Of a DNA stretch of 64,000 nucleotides, positions 19,591 to 32,790 are shown piece by piece. Source of the stretch: Patagioenas fasciata (Eukaryota; Chordata; Aves; Columbiformes; Columbidae). A program made the position numbers and the translations under genes. Positions within the stretch are counted from its first letter, which is position 1. Each line of letters starts with the position of its first letter. Location of the stretch: the NCBI RefSeq assembly GCF_037038585.1, contig NW_027288732.1, positions 2,604,001 to 2,668,000 on the forward strand. Direction: 5' to 3'. The notes under the pieces are model-generated. The model ran no database searches. It was given only the letters and a program-made list of their open reading frames with translations, and was not told the DNA's origin.

Positions 19591-21893
19591 CCAGGAGTTC
19601 AGGAGGGGACCCAGCAGTGCCCCAAAGGACCCAGGAGTTCAGGGGGGAACCCAGGAGTGCCCCAAAGGATCCAGAGTTCAGGAGGGACCCACCCAGGACT
19701 TCACGGCGGGACCCACCCAGGACTTCAGGAGGGGACCCAGGAGTTCTGAGGGGACCCAGGAGTTCAGGAGGGACCCATTCAATAGTTCAGGAGGGGGACC
19801 AGGAGTGCCCCAAAGGACCCAAGAGTTCAGGGTGGGACCCAAAAGTTCAGGAGGGACCCACCCAGGAGTTCAGGAGGGACCCACCCAGGACTTCAGGAGG
19901 GGACCCAGGAGTTCTGAGGGGACCCATTTAGGAGTTCAGGAGGGGGACCAGGAGTGCCCCAAAGGACCCAGGAGTTCAGGAGGGGACCCAAGAGTGCCCC
20001 AAAGTACCTAAGACTTCAGGAGGGGACCCACCCAGGAGTTCGGGAGGGGACCCACCCAGGAGTTCGGGAGGGGACCCACCCAGGAGTTCGGGAGGGGACC
20101 CAGCAGTGCCCCAAAGGACCCAGGAGTTCAGGGGGGAACCCAGGTTTGCCCCAAAGGACCCAAGAGATCAGGAGGACACCCAAGAGATCAGGAGGGGACC
20201 CACCCAGGAGTTCAGGAGGGGACCCACCCAGGAGTTCAGGAGGGGACCCACCCAGCAGTGCTCCAAAGGACCCAGGAGTTCAGGGGGGAACCCATGAGTG
20301 CCCCAAATGATCCAGAGTTCAGGAGGGGACACAGGAGTGCCCCAAAAGATCCAGAGTTCAGGAGGGACCCACCCAGGACTTCATGGCAGGACCCACCCAG
20401 GAATTCATGGCAGGACCCATTCAGGAGTTCAGGAGGGACCCATTCAGGAGTTCAGGAGGGACCCATTCAGGAGTTCAGGAGGGGGACCAGGAGTGCCCCA
20501 AATGACCCAGGAGTTCAGGAGGGGACCCAGGAGTGCCCCAAAGGATCAAGAGTTCAGGAGGGGACCCAAGAGTTCAGGAGGCGACCCAAGAGTTCAGGAG
20601 AGGACCCAGGAGTGCCCGAAAGGACCCAGGAGTTCAGGAGGGGACCCTGGAGTTCAGGGTGGGACCCAAGAGCTTAAAAGGGGAACCAAGAGTTCAGGAG
20701 GGGACCCAGGAGTTCAGGAGGGACCCACCCAGGAGTTCGGGAGGGGACCCACCCAGGAGTGCCCCAAAGGACCCACGAGTTCAGGAGGGGACCCAGGAGT
20801 GCCCCAAAGGACCCTAGAGTTCAGGAGGGACCCACCCAGGACTTCATGGCGGGACCCACCCAGGACTTCATGGCGGGACCCACCCAGGACTTCAGGAGGG
20901 GACCCAGGAGTTCTGAGGGGACCCAGGATTTCAGGAGGGACCCATTCAATAGTTCAGGAGGGGGACCAGGAGTGCCCCAAAGGACCCAGGAGTTCAGGGT
21001 GGGACCCAAAAGTTCAGGAGGGACCCACCCAGGAGTTCAGGAGGCACCCACCCAGGAGTTCAGGAGGGGACACAGCAGTGCCCCAATGGACCCAGGAGTT
21101 CAGGTGGGAACGCAAGAGTACTGAGGAGACCCAGGAGTGCCCCAAAGGACGCAGGAGTTCAGTGGGGGACCGAAGAGTTCAGGAGGGTGACCAGGAGTGC
21201 TGCAAAGGACCCAGGAGTTCAGGAGGGGACCCACCCAGGAGTTCAGGAGGGGACCCACCCAGGAGTTCAGGAGGGGACCCACCCAGGAGTTCAGGAGGGG
21301 ACCCCGCAGTGCCCCAAAGGACCTAGGAGTTCAGGAGGGGACCCACCAAGGACTTCATGGCGGGACCCATTCAGGAGTTCAGGAGGGACCCATTCAGGAG
21401 TTCAGGAGGGACCCATTCAATAGTTCAGGAGGGGGACCAGGAGTGCCCCAAAGGACCCAGGAGTTCAGGGTGGGACCAAAAAGTTCAGGAGGGACCCACC
21501 CAAAAGTTCATGGCAGGACCCACCCAGGACTTCAGGAGGGGACCCAGGAGTTCTGAGGGGACCCATTCAAAAGTTCAGGAGGGGGACCAGGAGTGCCCCA
21601 AAGGACCCAAGAGTTCAGGAGGGGACCCGCCCAGGAGTTCAGGAGGGACCCGCCCAGGAGTTCAGGAGGGACCCGCCCAGGAGTTCAGGGAGGGACTGAA
21701 GAATTCAGGAGGGGACCTAGGAGTTCAGGGGGTAACCAAAGAGTTCAGGAGAGGACCCAGGAGTTCAGGAGGGGACCCAGGATTGCCCCAAAGGATCCAG
21801 AGTTCAGGAGGGGACCCAGGAATGCCTCAAAGGACCCAGGAGTTCAGGGGGGAACCCAGGCGTTCTGAGGGGACCCAGGAGTGCCTCAAAATA
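19591..21893. repeat. Inverted block of the minisatellite
   Basis: Here the units run as the reverse complement (CCAGGAGTTCAGGAGGGGAC). Both flanks (19,537-19,590 and 21,894 onward) have the opposite orientation. The left junction is GGGTGGGTCC|CCAGGAGTTC. The right junction is TGCCTCAAAATAC|CCTTTGGGGCAC. Confidence 0.9.
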
Positions 21894-22549
21894 CCCTTTG
21901 GGGCACTGCTGGGTCCCCTCCTGAACTCCTGGGTGGGTCCCCTCCTGAACTCCTGGGTGGGTCCCCTCCTGATCTCTTGGGTCCTTTGGGGCACTCCTGG
22001 GTTCCCCACTGAACTCCTGGGTCCTTTGGGGCAATCCTAGTCCCCCTCCTGAACTCCTGGTCACCCTCCTGAACTCTTCGGTCCCCCACTGAACTCCTGC
22101 GTCCTTTGGGGCACTCCTGGGTCTCCTCAGTACTCTTGGGTTCCCCCCTGAACTCCTGGGTCCTTTGGGGCACTGCTGGGTCCCCTCCCGAACTCCTGGG
22201 TGCGTCCACTCTTGAACTCCTGGGTGGGTCCCTCCCGCACTCCTGGGTCCCCTCCTGAACTCTTGGGTACTTTGGGGCACTCCTGGGTCCCCTCAGAACG
22301 CCTGGGTTCCCCCCTGAACTCCTGGGTCCTTTGGGGCATTCCTGGGTCCCCTCCTGAACTCTGCATCCTTTGGAGCACTGCTGGGTCCCCTCCTGAACTC
22401 CTGGGTCCTTTGGGGCACTCCTGGGTCCGCTCCTGAACTCTTGGGTTACCCCCTGAACTCCTAGGTCCCCTCCTGAATTCTTCAGTCCCCTCCTGAACTC
22501 CTGGGCGGGTCCCCTCCTGAACTCCTGGGCGGGTCCCCTCCTGAACTCT

Positions 22550-24210
22550 GGATCCTTTGGGGCACTCCTGGGTCCCCTCCTGAACTCCTGGGTCCTTTGG
22601 GGCACTCCTGGTCCCCCTCCTGAACTCCTGGTCCCCCTCCTGAACTCCTGGTCCCCCTCCTGAACTCTTCGGTCCCCCACTGTACTCCTGGGTCCCCTCC
22701 CGAACTCCTGGGTGGGTCCTTCCCGAACTCCTTGGTACTTTGAGGCACTCCTGGGTCCCCTCAGAACGCCCGGGTTCCCCCCTGAACTCCTGGGTCCTTT
22801 GGGGCACTCCTGCGTCCTCTCCTGAACTCCTGGGTCCTCTCATGAACTCTTGGGTTACCCCCTGAACTCCTAGGTCCCCTCCTGAATTCTTCAGTCCCTC
22901 CCTGAACTCCTGGGTAGGTCCCTACTGAACTCCTGGGCGGGTCCCTCCTGAACTCTGGATCCTTTGGGCACTCCTGGGTCCCCTCCTGAACTCCTGGGTG
23001 CCCTCCGAACTCTTGTGTTCCCCCCTTCACTCCTGGGACCTTTGGGGCACTGCTGGGTCCCCTCCTGAACTCTGGATCCTTTGGGGCACTCCTGGGTCCC
23101 CTCCTGAACTCCTGGGTCCTTTGGGGCATTCCTGGGTCCCCTCCTGAACTCTGGATCCTTTGGGGAACTCCTGGGTCTCCTCCTGAACTCCTGGGTCCTT
23201 TGGGGCACTCCTGGGTCCTCTGCTGAACTCCTGGGTCCGATCCTGAACTCTTGGGTTATCCCCTGAACTCCTAGGTCCCCTCCTTAATTCTTCAGTCCCT
23301 CCCTGAATTCCGGGTCCCCTCCTGAACTCCTGGGCGGGTCCCCTCCTGAACTCCTGGGCGGGTCCCCTCCTGAACTCTGGATCCTTTGGGGCATTCCTGG
23401 GTCCCCTCCTGAACTCCTGGGTCCTTTGGGGCACTCCTGGTCCCCCTCCTGAACTCCTGGTCCCCCTCCTGAACTCCTGGTCCCCCTCCTGAACTCTTCG
23501 GTCCCCCACTGTACTCCTGGGTCCCCTCCCGAACTCCTGGGTGGGTCCTTCCCGAACTCCTTGGTACTTTGAGGCACTCCTGGGTCCCCTCAGAACGCCC
23601 GGGTTCCCCCCTGAACTCCTGGGTCCTTTGGGGCACTCCTGCGTCCTCTCCTGAACTCCTGGGTCCTCTCATGAACTCTTGGGTTACCCCCTGAACTCCT
23701 AGGTCCCCTCCTGAATTCTTCAGTCCCTCCCTGAACTCCTGGGTAGGTCCCTACTGAACTCCTGGGCGGGTCCCTCCTGAACTCTGGATCCTTTGGGCAC
23801 TCCTGGGTCCCCTCCTGAACGCCTGGGTGCCCTCCGAACTCTTGGGTTCCCCCCTTCACTCCTGGGACCTTTGGGGTACTGCTGGGTCCCCTCCTGAACT
23901 CTGGATCCTTTGGGGCACTCCTGGGTCCCCTCCTGAACTCTTGGGTCCTTTGGTGAACTCCTGGGTGCCCTTCTAAGCTCTTGGGTCCCACCCTGAGCTC
24001 CTGGGTCCCCTCCTGAACTCCTGGGTCCTTTGGGGCACTGCTGAGTACCCTCCCGAACTCCTGGGTGGGTCCCCTCCCGAACTCCTGGGTGGGTCCCCTC
24101 CCGAACTCTTGGGTACTTTGGGGCACTCCTGGATCCCCTCAGAACGCCTGGGTCCCCTTCTGAACTCCTGGGTCCTTTGGGGCATTCCTGGGTCCTCTCC
24201 TGAACTCCTG
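22550..24210. repeat. 829-bp higher-order tandem duplication in the array
   Basis: Position 22,681 onward matches 23,510 onward at a constant offset of 829 bp through a long, variant-rich stretch (including TTCCCGAACTCCTTGGTACT and GAACGCCCGGG). The two copies adjoin. Differences are few, so the duplication is recent. Confidence 0.75.
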
Positions 24211-24689
24211 GGTCCGATCCTGAACTCTTGGGTTATCCCCTGAACTCCTAGGTCCCCTCCTGAATTATTCAGTCCCTCCCTGAATTCCGGGTCCCCTCCT
24301 GAACTCCTGGGCGGGTCCCCTCCCGAACTCCTGGGCGGGTCCCCTCCCGAACTCCTGGGCGGGTCCCCTCCCGAACTCCTGGGCGGGTCCCCTCCCGAAC
24401 TCTTGGGTCCCCTCCTGATCTCTGGATCCTTTGTGGCACTCCTGGGTCCCCTCCTGAACTCCTGGGTCCTTTGGGGCACTCCTGGTCCCCCTCCTGAACT
24501 CCTAAATGGGTCCCCTCAGAACTCCTGGGTCCCCTCCTGAAGTCCTGGGTGGGTCGCGCCATGAACTCCTGGGTGGGTCCCTCCTGAACTCCTGGGTGGG
24601 TCCCTCCTGAACTCCTGGGTCCCACCCTGAACTCCTGGGTCCTTTGGGGCACTCCTGGTCCCCCTCCTGAACTATTGAATGGGTCCCCT

Positions 24690-27600
24690 CAGAACTCCTG
24701 GGTCCCCTCAGAACTCCTGGGTCCCCTCCTGAAGTCCTGGGTGGGTCCCGCCGTGAAGTCCTGGGTGGGTCCCTCCTGAACTCCTGTGTCCTTTGGGGTA
24801 TTCCTGGGTCCCCTCCTGAACTCCTGGGTGGGTCCCCTCCTGAACTCCTGGGTGGGTCCCCTCCTGAACTCCTGGGTGGGTCCCCTCCTGAACTCCTGGG
24901 TGGGTCCCCTCCTGAACTCCTGGGTGGGTCCCTCCTGATCTCTTGGGTGCTCTCCTGATCTCTTGGGTCCTTTGGGGCACTCCTGGTTCCCCTCCTGAAC
25001 TCCTGGTCCCCCTCCTGAACTCTTCAGTCCCCCACTGAACTCCTGGGTCCCCTCCTGAACTCCTGGGTCCTTTGGGGCACTCCTGGTCCCCTCCTGAACT
25101 CTTGGGTCCCCTCCTGAACTCTGGATCCTTTGGGGCACTCCGGGGTCCCCTCCTAAGCTCTTGGGTCCTTTGGGGAACTCTTGGGTCCCCTCAGAACTCC
25201 TCGTTTCCCCACTGAACTCCTGGGTCCTTTGGGGCACTCCTGGTCCCCCTCCTGAACTCTTCGGTCCCCCACTGAACTCCTGGGTCCTTTGGGGCACTCC
25301 TGGGTCCTCTCCTGAACTCTTGGGTCCCCTCCTGAACTCTTGGGTTCTTTGGGGCATTCCTGGGTCCCCTCCTAAGCTCTTGGGTGCTTTGGGGAACTCT
25401 TGGGTCCCCTCAGAACTCCTGGGTTCACCCCTGAACTCCTGGGACCTTTGGGGCACTCCTGGGTCTCCTCAGTACTGTTGGGTTCCCCCCTGAACTCCTG
25501 GGTCATTTGGGGCACTGTTGGGTCCCCTCCCCAATTCCTGGGTGGGTCCCCTCCCCAACTCCTGGGTGGGTCCCCTCCTGAAGTCTTGGGTATTTTGAGG
25601 CACTTCTGGGTCCCCTCAGAACGCCTGGGTTCCCCCCTGAACTCCTGGATACTTTGAGGCATTCCTGGGTCCCCTCCTGAACTCTGGATCCTTTGGGGCA
25701 ATCCTGGGTCCCCTCCTGAACTCCTGGGTCCTCTCCTGAACTCTTTGGTTACCCCCTGAACTCCTAGGTCCCCTCCTGAATTCTTCAGTCCCTCCCTGAA
25801 CTCCTGGGCGGGTCCCTCCTGAACTCCTGGGCGGGTCACTCCTGAACTCCTGGGCGGGTCCCCTCCTGAACTCTTGGGTCCCCTCCTGAACTCTGGGGTC
25901 CTTTGGGGCACTCCTGGGTCCCCTCCTGAACTCCTGGGTCCTTTGGGGCACTCCTGGTCCCCCTCCTGAACTCCTGAATGGGTCCCTCCTGAACTCCTGA
26001 ATGGGTCCCTCCTGAACTCCTGAATGGGTCCCCTCAGAACTCCTGGGTCCTCTCCTGAACTCCTGGGTGGGTCCTGCCATGAACTCCTGGGTGGGTCCTG
26101 CCATGAACTCCTGGGTGGTTCCCTCCTGAACTTTTTGGTCCCACCCTGAACTCCTGGGTCCTTTGGGGCACTCCTGGTCCCCCTCCTGAACTCCTGAATG
26201 GGTCCCTCCTGAACTCCTGAATGGGTCCCTCCTGAACTCCTGAATGGGTCCCGCCATGAAGTCCTGGGTGGGTCCCTCCTGAACTTTTGGTTCCCCTATT
26301 GAACTCTGGATCCTTTGGGGCACTCCTGGGTCCCCTCCTGAACTCCTGGATCCTTTGGGGCACTGCGGGGTCCCCTCCTGAACTCCTGGGTGGGTCCCCT
26401 CCTGAACTCCTGGGTCCTTTGCAGCACTCCTGGTCACCCTCCTGAACTCTTCGGTCCCCCACTGAACTCCTGCGTCCTTTGGGGCACTCCTGGGTCCCCT
26501 CCTGAACTCCTGGGTCCTTTGGGGCACTGCGGGGTCCCCTCCTGAACTCCTGGGTGGGTCCCCTCCTGAACTCCTGGGTCCTTTGCAGCACTCCTGGTCA
26601 CCCTCCTGAACTCTTCGGTCCCCCACTGAACTCCTGCGTCCTTTGGGGCACTCCTGGGTCCCCTCCTGAACGCCTGGGTCCCCTCCTGAACTCTTGGGTC
26701 CCCTCCTGAACTCCTGCGTCCTTTGGGGCACTCTTGGGTCCCCTCCTGAACTCTTGGGTCCCCTCCTGAACTCTTGGGTCCCCTCCTGAACTCTTGGGTA
26801 CTTTGGGGCACTCCTGGGTCCCCTCAGAACGCCTGGGTCCCCTTCTGAACTCCTGGGTCCTTTGGGGCATTCCTGGTCCCCCTCCTGAACTCCTGAATGA
26901 GTCCCTCCTGAACTCCTGAATGGGTCCCTCCTGAACTCCTGAATGGGTACCGCCATGAAGTCCTGGGTGGGTCCCTCCTGAACTTTTGGTTCCCCTATTG
27001 AACTCTGGATCCTTTGGGGCACTCCTGGGTCCCCTCCTGAACTCCTGGGTCCTTTGGGGCACTGCGGGGTCCCCTCCTGAACTCCTGGGTGGGTCCCCTC
27101 AGAACTCCTGGGTCCCCTCAGAACTCCTGGGTCCCCTCCTGAAGTCCTGGGTGGGTCCCGCCGTGAAGTCCTGGGTGGGTCCCTCCTGAACTCCTGTGTC
27201 CTTTGGGGTATTCCTGGGTCCCCTCCTGAACTCCTGGGTGGGTCCCCTCCTGAACTCCTGGGTGGGTCCCCTCCTGAACTCCTGGGTGGGTCCCCTCCTG
27301 AACTCCTGGGTGGGTCCCCTCCTGAACTCCTGGGTGGGTCCCTCCTGATCTCTTGGGTGCTCTCCTGATCTCTTGGGTCCTTTGGGGCACTCCTGGTTCC
27401 CCTCCTGAACTCCTGGTCCCCCTCCTGAACTCTTCAGTCCCCCACTGAACTCCTGGGTCCCCTCCTGAACTCCTGGGTCCTTTGGGGCACTCCTGGTCCC
27501 CTCCTGAACTCTTGGGTCCCCTCCTGAACTCTGGATCCTTTGGGGCACTCCGGGGTCCCCTCCTAAGCTCTTGGGTCCTTTGGGGAACTCTTGGGTCCCC

Positions 27601-29508
27601 TCAGAACTCCTCGTTTCCCCAGTGAACTCCTGGGTCCTTTGGGGCACTCCTGGTCCCCCTCCTGAACTCTTCGGTCCCCCACTGAACTCCTGGGTCCTTT
27701 GGGGCACTCCTGGGTCCTCTCCTGAACTCTTGGGTCCCCTCCTGAACTCTTGGGTTCTTTGGGGCATTCCTGGGTCCCCTCCTAAGCTCTTGGGTGCTTT
27801 GGGGAACTCTTGGGTCCCCTCAGAACTCCTGGGTTCACCCCTGAACTCCTGGGACCTTTGGGGCACTCCTGGGTCTCCTCAGTACTGTTGGGTTCCCCCC
27901 TGAACTCCTGGGTCATTTGGGGCACTGTTGGGTCCCCTCCCCAATTCCTGGGTGGGTCCCCTCCCCAACTCCTGGGTGGGTCCCCTCCTGAAGTCTTGGG
28001 TATTTTGAGGCACTCCTGGGTCCCCTCAGAACGCCTGGGTTCCCCCCTGAACTCCTGGATCCTTTGAGGCATTCCTGGGTCCCCTCCTGAACTCTGGATC
28101 CTTTGGGGCAATCCTGGGTCCCCTCCTGAACTCCTGGGTCCTCTCCTGAACTCTTTGGTTACCCCCTGAACTCCTAGGTCCCCTCCTGAATTCTTCAGTC
28201 CCTCCCTGAACTCCTGGGCGGGTCCCTCCTGAACTCCTGGGCGGGTCACTCCTGAACTCCTGGGCGGGTCCCCTCCTGAACTCTTGGGTCCCCTCCTGAA
28301 CTCTGGGGTCCTTTGGGGCACTATTGGGTCCCCTCCTGAACTCCTGGGTCCTTTGGGCACTCCTGGTCCCCCTCCTGAACTCCTGAATGGGTCCCTCCTG
28401 AACTCCTGAATGGGTCCCTCCTGAACTCCTGAATGGGTCCCCTCAGAACTCCTGGGTCCTCTCCTGAACTCCTGGGTGGGTCCTGCCATGAACTCCTGGG
28501 TGGGTCCTGCCATGAACTCCTGGGTGGTTCCCTCCTGAACTTTTTGGTCCCACCCTGAACTCCTGGGTCCTTTGGGGCACTCCTGGTCCCCCTCCTGAAC
28601 TCCTGAATGGGTCCCTCCTGAACTCCTGAATGGGTCCCTCCTGAACTCCTATATGGGTCCCGCCATGAAGTCCTGGGTGGGTCCCTCCTGAACTTTTGGT
28701 TCCCCTATTGAACTCTGGATCCTTTGGGGCACTCCTGGGTCCCCTCCTGAACTCCTGGATCCTTTGGGGCACTGCGGGGTCCCCTCCTGAACTCCTGGGT
28801 GGGTCCCCTCCTGAACTCCTGGGTCCTTTGCAGCACTCCTGGTCACCCTCCTGAACTCTTCGGTCCCCCACTGAACTCCTGCGTCCTTTGGGGCACTCCT
28901 GGGTCCCCTCCTGAACTCCTGGGTCCTTTGGGGCACTGCGGGGTCCCCTCCTGAACTCCTGGGTGGGTCCCCTCCTGAACTCCTGGGTCCTTTGCAGCAC
29001 TCCTGGTCACCCTCCTGAACTCTTCGGTCCCCCACTGAACTCCTGCGTCCTTTGGGGCACTCCTGGGTCCCCTCCTGAACGCCTGGGTCCCCTCCTGAAC
29101 TCTTGGGTCCCCTCCTGAACTCCTGCGTCCTTTGGGGCACTCCTGGGTCCCCTCCTGAACTCTTGGGTCCCCTCCTGAACTCTTGGGTCCCCTCCTGAAC
29201 TCTTGGGTACTTTGGGGCACTCCTGGGTCCCCTCAGAACGCCTGGGTCCCCTTCTGAACTCCTGGGTCCTTTGGGGCATTCCTGGTCCCCCTCCTGAACT
29301 CCTGAATGGGTCCCTCCTGAACTCCTGAATGGGTCCCTCCTGAACTCCTGAATGGGTACCGCCATGAAGTCCTGGGTGGGTCCCTCCTGAACTTTTGGTT
29401 CCCCTATTGAACTCTGGATCCTTTGGGGCACTCCTGGGTCCCCTCCTGAACTCCTGGGTCCTTTGGGGCACTGCGGGGTCCCCTCCTGAACTCCTGGGTG
29501 GGTCCCCT
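24690..29508. repeat. 2,410-bp higher-order tandem duplication in the array
   Basis: 24,690-27,099 and 27,100-29,508 match at an offset of 2,409-2,410 bp. Only scattered substitutions differ (for example GGTTTCCCCACTG versus CCCCAGTG near 25,210/27,620, and one-base indels near 28,357). Confidence 0.85.
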
Positions 29509-32489
29509 CGTGAACTCCTGGGTCCTTTGCAGCAGTCCTGGTCACCCTCCTGAACTCTTCGGTCCCCCACTGAACTCCTGCGTCCTTTGGGGCACTCCTG
29601 GGTCCCCTCCTGAACTCCTGGGTCCTTTGGGGCACTGCGGGGTCCCCTCCTGAACTCCTGGGTGGGTCCCCTCCTGAACTCCTGGGTCCTTTGCAGCACT
29701 CCTGGTCACCCTTCTGAACTCTTCGGTCCCCCACTGAACTCCTGCGTCCTTTGGGGCACTCCTGGGTCCCCTCCTGAACTCTTGGGTCCCCTCCTGAACT
29801 CTTGGGTCCCCTCCCGAACTCTTGGGTCCCCTCCTGAACTCTTGGGTACTTTGGGGCACTCCTGGGTCCCCTCAGAACGCCTGGGTTCCCTCCTGAACTC
29901 CTGTGTCCTTTGGGGCATTCCTGGGTCCCCTCCTGAACTCCTGGGTCCTTTGGGGCAATCCTGGGTCCGCTCCTGAACTCTTGGGTTACCCCCTGAACTC
30001 CTAGGTCCCCTCCTGAATTCTTCAGTCCCTCCCTGAACTCCTGGGCGGGTCCCCTCCTGAACTCCTGGGCGGGTCCCCTCCTGAACTCCTGGGCGGGTCC
30101 ACTCCTGAACTCCTGGGCGGGTCCCCTCCTGAACTCTGGATCCTTTGGGGCACTCCTGGGTCCGCTCCTGAACTCCTGGGTCCTTTGGGGCACTCCTGGT
30201 CCCCCTCCTGAACTCTGGATCCTTTGGGGCACTCCTGGGTTCTCCCCTGAACTCCTGGGTCCTTTGGGGCACTGCTGGGTCCCCTCCTGAACTCCTAGGA
30301 GGGTCCCCTCCTAAACTCTGGATCCTTTGGGGCACTCCTGGGTTCCCCCTTGAACTCCTGGGTCCTTTGGGGCACTGCTGGGTCCTCTCCTGAACTCCTG
30401 GGTGGGTCCCCTCCTGAACTCCTGGGTGGGTCCCCTCCTGAACTCCTGGGTGGGTCCCCTCCTGAACTCCTGGGTGGGTCCCCTCCTGAACTCCTGGGTG
30501 GGTCCCCTCCTGAACTCCTGGGTGGGTCCCCTCCTGAACACCTGGGTGGGTCCCTCCTGATCTCTTGGGTGCCGTCCTGAACTCTTGGCTCTTTTGGGGC
30601 ACTCTTGGGTCCCCTCAGAACTCCTGGGTTCACCCCTGAACTCCTGGGTCCTTTGGGGCACTCCTGGGTCTCCTCAGTAGTTTTGGGTTCCCCCCTGAAC
30701 TCCTGGGTCCTTTGGGGCACTGCTGGGTCCCCTGCCGAACTCTTGGGTACTTTGGAGCACTCCTGGGTCTCCTCAGAACGCATGGGTCCCCTCCTGAACT
30801 ACTGGGCGGGTCCCTCCTGAACTCCTGTTTTCTCCCCTGAACTCCTGGGTCCTTTGGGGCACTCCTGGGTCCCCTCCTGAACTCTTTGGTCCTTTGGTGA
30901 ACTCTTGGGTCCCCTCAGAACGCCTGGGTCCCCTCCTGAACTCCTGAGTGGGTCCCTCCTGAACTCCTGTCTTCCCCCCTGAACTCCTGGGTCCTTTGGG
31001 GCACTGCTGGGTCCCCTCCTGAACACCTGGGTGGGTCCCCTCCTGAACTCTGGATCCTTTGGGGTACTCCTGGGTCCCCTCCTGAACTCTTGGGTCCCCT
31101 TCTAAGCTCTTGGGTCCCACCCTGAACTCCTGGGTCCTTTGGGGCACTCCTGGGTCTCCTCAGTAATCTTGGGTTCCCCCCTGAACTCCTGGGTCCTTTG
31201 GGGCACTGCTGGGTCACCTCCCGAACTCCTGGGTGGGTCCCTCCCGAACTCCTGGGTTTCCTCGTGAACTCTTGTGTACTTTGGGGCACTCCTGTGTCCC
31301 CTCAGAACGCCTGGCTTCCCCCTGGACTCCTGGGTCCTTTGGGGCATTATTGGGTCCCCTCCTGAACTCTGGATCCTTTGGGGAACTCCTGGGTCCCCTC
31401 CTGAACTCCTGGGTCCTTTGGGACACTCCTGGGTCCGCTCCTGAACTCCTAAGTCCGCTCCTGAACTCCTGGGTCCTTTGGGGTACTCCTGGGTCCCCTC
31501 CTGAACTCTTGGGTCCCCTTCTAAGCTCTTGGGTCCCACCCTGAACTCCTGGGTCCTTTGGGGCACTCCTGGGTCTCCTCAGTAATCTTGGGTTACCCCC
31601 TGAACTCCTAGGTCCCCTCCTGAATTCTTCAGTCCCTCACTGAACTCCTGGGCGGGTCCCCTCCTGAACTCCTGGGCGGGTCCCCTCCTGAACTCCTGGG
31701 CGGGTCCCCTCCTGAACTCCTGGGCGGGTCCCCTCCTGAACTCTGGATCCTTTGGGGCACTCCTGGGTCCCCTCCTGAACTCCTGGGTCCTTTGGGGCAC
31801 TCCTGGTCCCCCTCCTGAACTCCTGAATGGCTCCCCTCAGAACTCCTGGGTCCCCTCCTGAATTCCTGGGTCGGTCCCACCATGAACTCCTGTGTGGGTC
31901 CCTCTTGAACTCCTGGGTCCCCTCCCGAACTCCTGGGTGGGTCCCCTCCTGAACTCCTGGGTGGGTCCCCTCCCGAACTCCTGGGTGGGTCCCCTCCCGA
32001 ACTCCTGGGTGGGTCCCCTCCCGAACTCTTGGGTACTTTGGGGCACTCCTGGGTCCCCTCAGAACGCCTGGGTTTTCCCCTGAACTCCTGGGTCCTTTGG
32101 GGCATTCCTGGGTCCCCTCCAGAACTCTGGATCCTTTGGGGCACTCCTGGGTACCCTCCTGAACTCCTGGGTCTTTTGGGGCACTCCTGGTCCCCTTCCT
32201 GAACTAGTGAGTGGGTCCTTCCTGAACTCCTGAATGGGTCCCTCCTGAAGTCCTGAATGGGTCCCCTCAGAACTCCTGGGTCCCCTCCTGAACTCCTGGG
32301 TGGGTCCCGCCATGAACTCCTGGGTGGGTCCCTCCTGAACTCTTTGGTCCCCTCCTGAACTCTGGATCCTTTGGGGCACTCCTGGGTCCCCTCCTGAACT
32401 CTGGATCCTTTGGGGCACTCCTGGGTTCCCCCCTGAACTCCTGGGTCCTTTGGGGCACTGCTGGGTCCCCTCCTGAACTCCTGGGTGGG

Positions 32490-32790
32490 TCCCCTCCTGA
32501 ACTCCTGGGCGGGTCCCTCCTGAACTCCTGGGCGGGTCCCTCCTGAACTCCTGGGCGGGTCCCCTCCTGAACTCCTGGGCGGGTCCCCTCCTGAACTCCT
32601 GGGCGGGTCCCCTCCTGAACTCCTGGGCGGGTCCCCTCCTGAACTCCTGGGCGGGTCCCCTCCTGAACTCCTGGGCGGGTCCCCTCCTGAACTCCTGGGC
32701 GGGTCCCCTCCTGAACTCCTGGGCGGGTCCCCTCCTGAACTCCTGGGCGGGTCCCCTCCTGAACTCCTGGGCGGGTCCCCTCCTGAACTC
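32490..32790. repeat. Homogeneous run of 24-bp GGGCGGGT units
   Basis: About a dozen almost identical consecutive units that begin GGGCGGGTCCCC and end TCCTGAACTCCT. Shorter runs of the same unit occur at 36,980-37,165, 38,225-38,360, 40,130-40,240, 41,900-42,040, 43,070-43,210 and 45,395-45,555. Confidence 0.85.
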
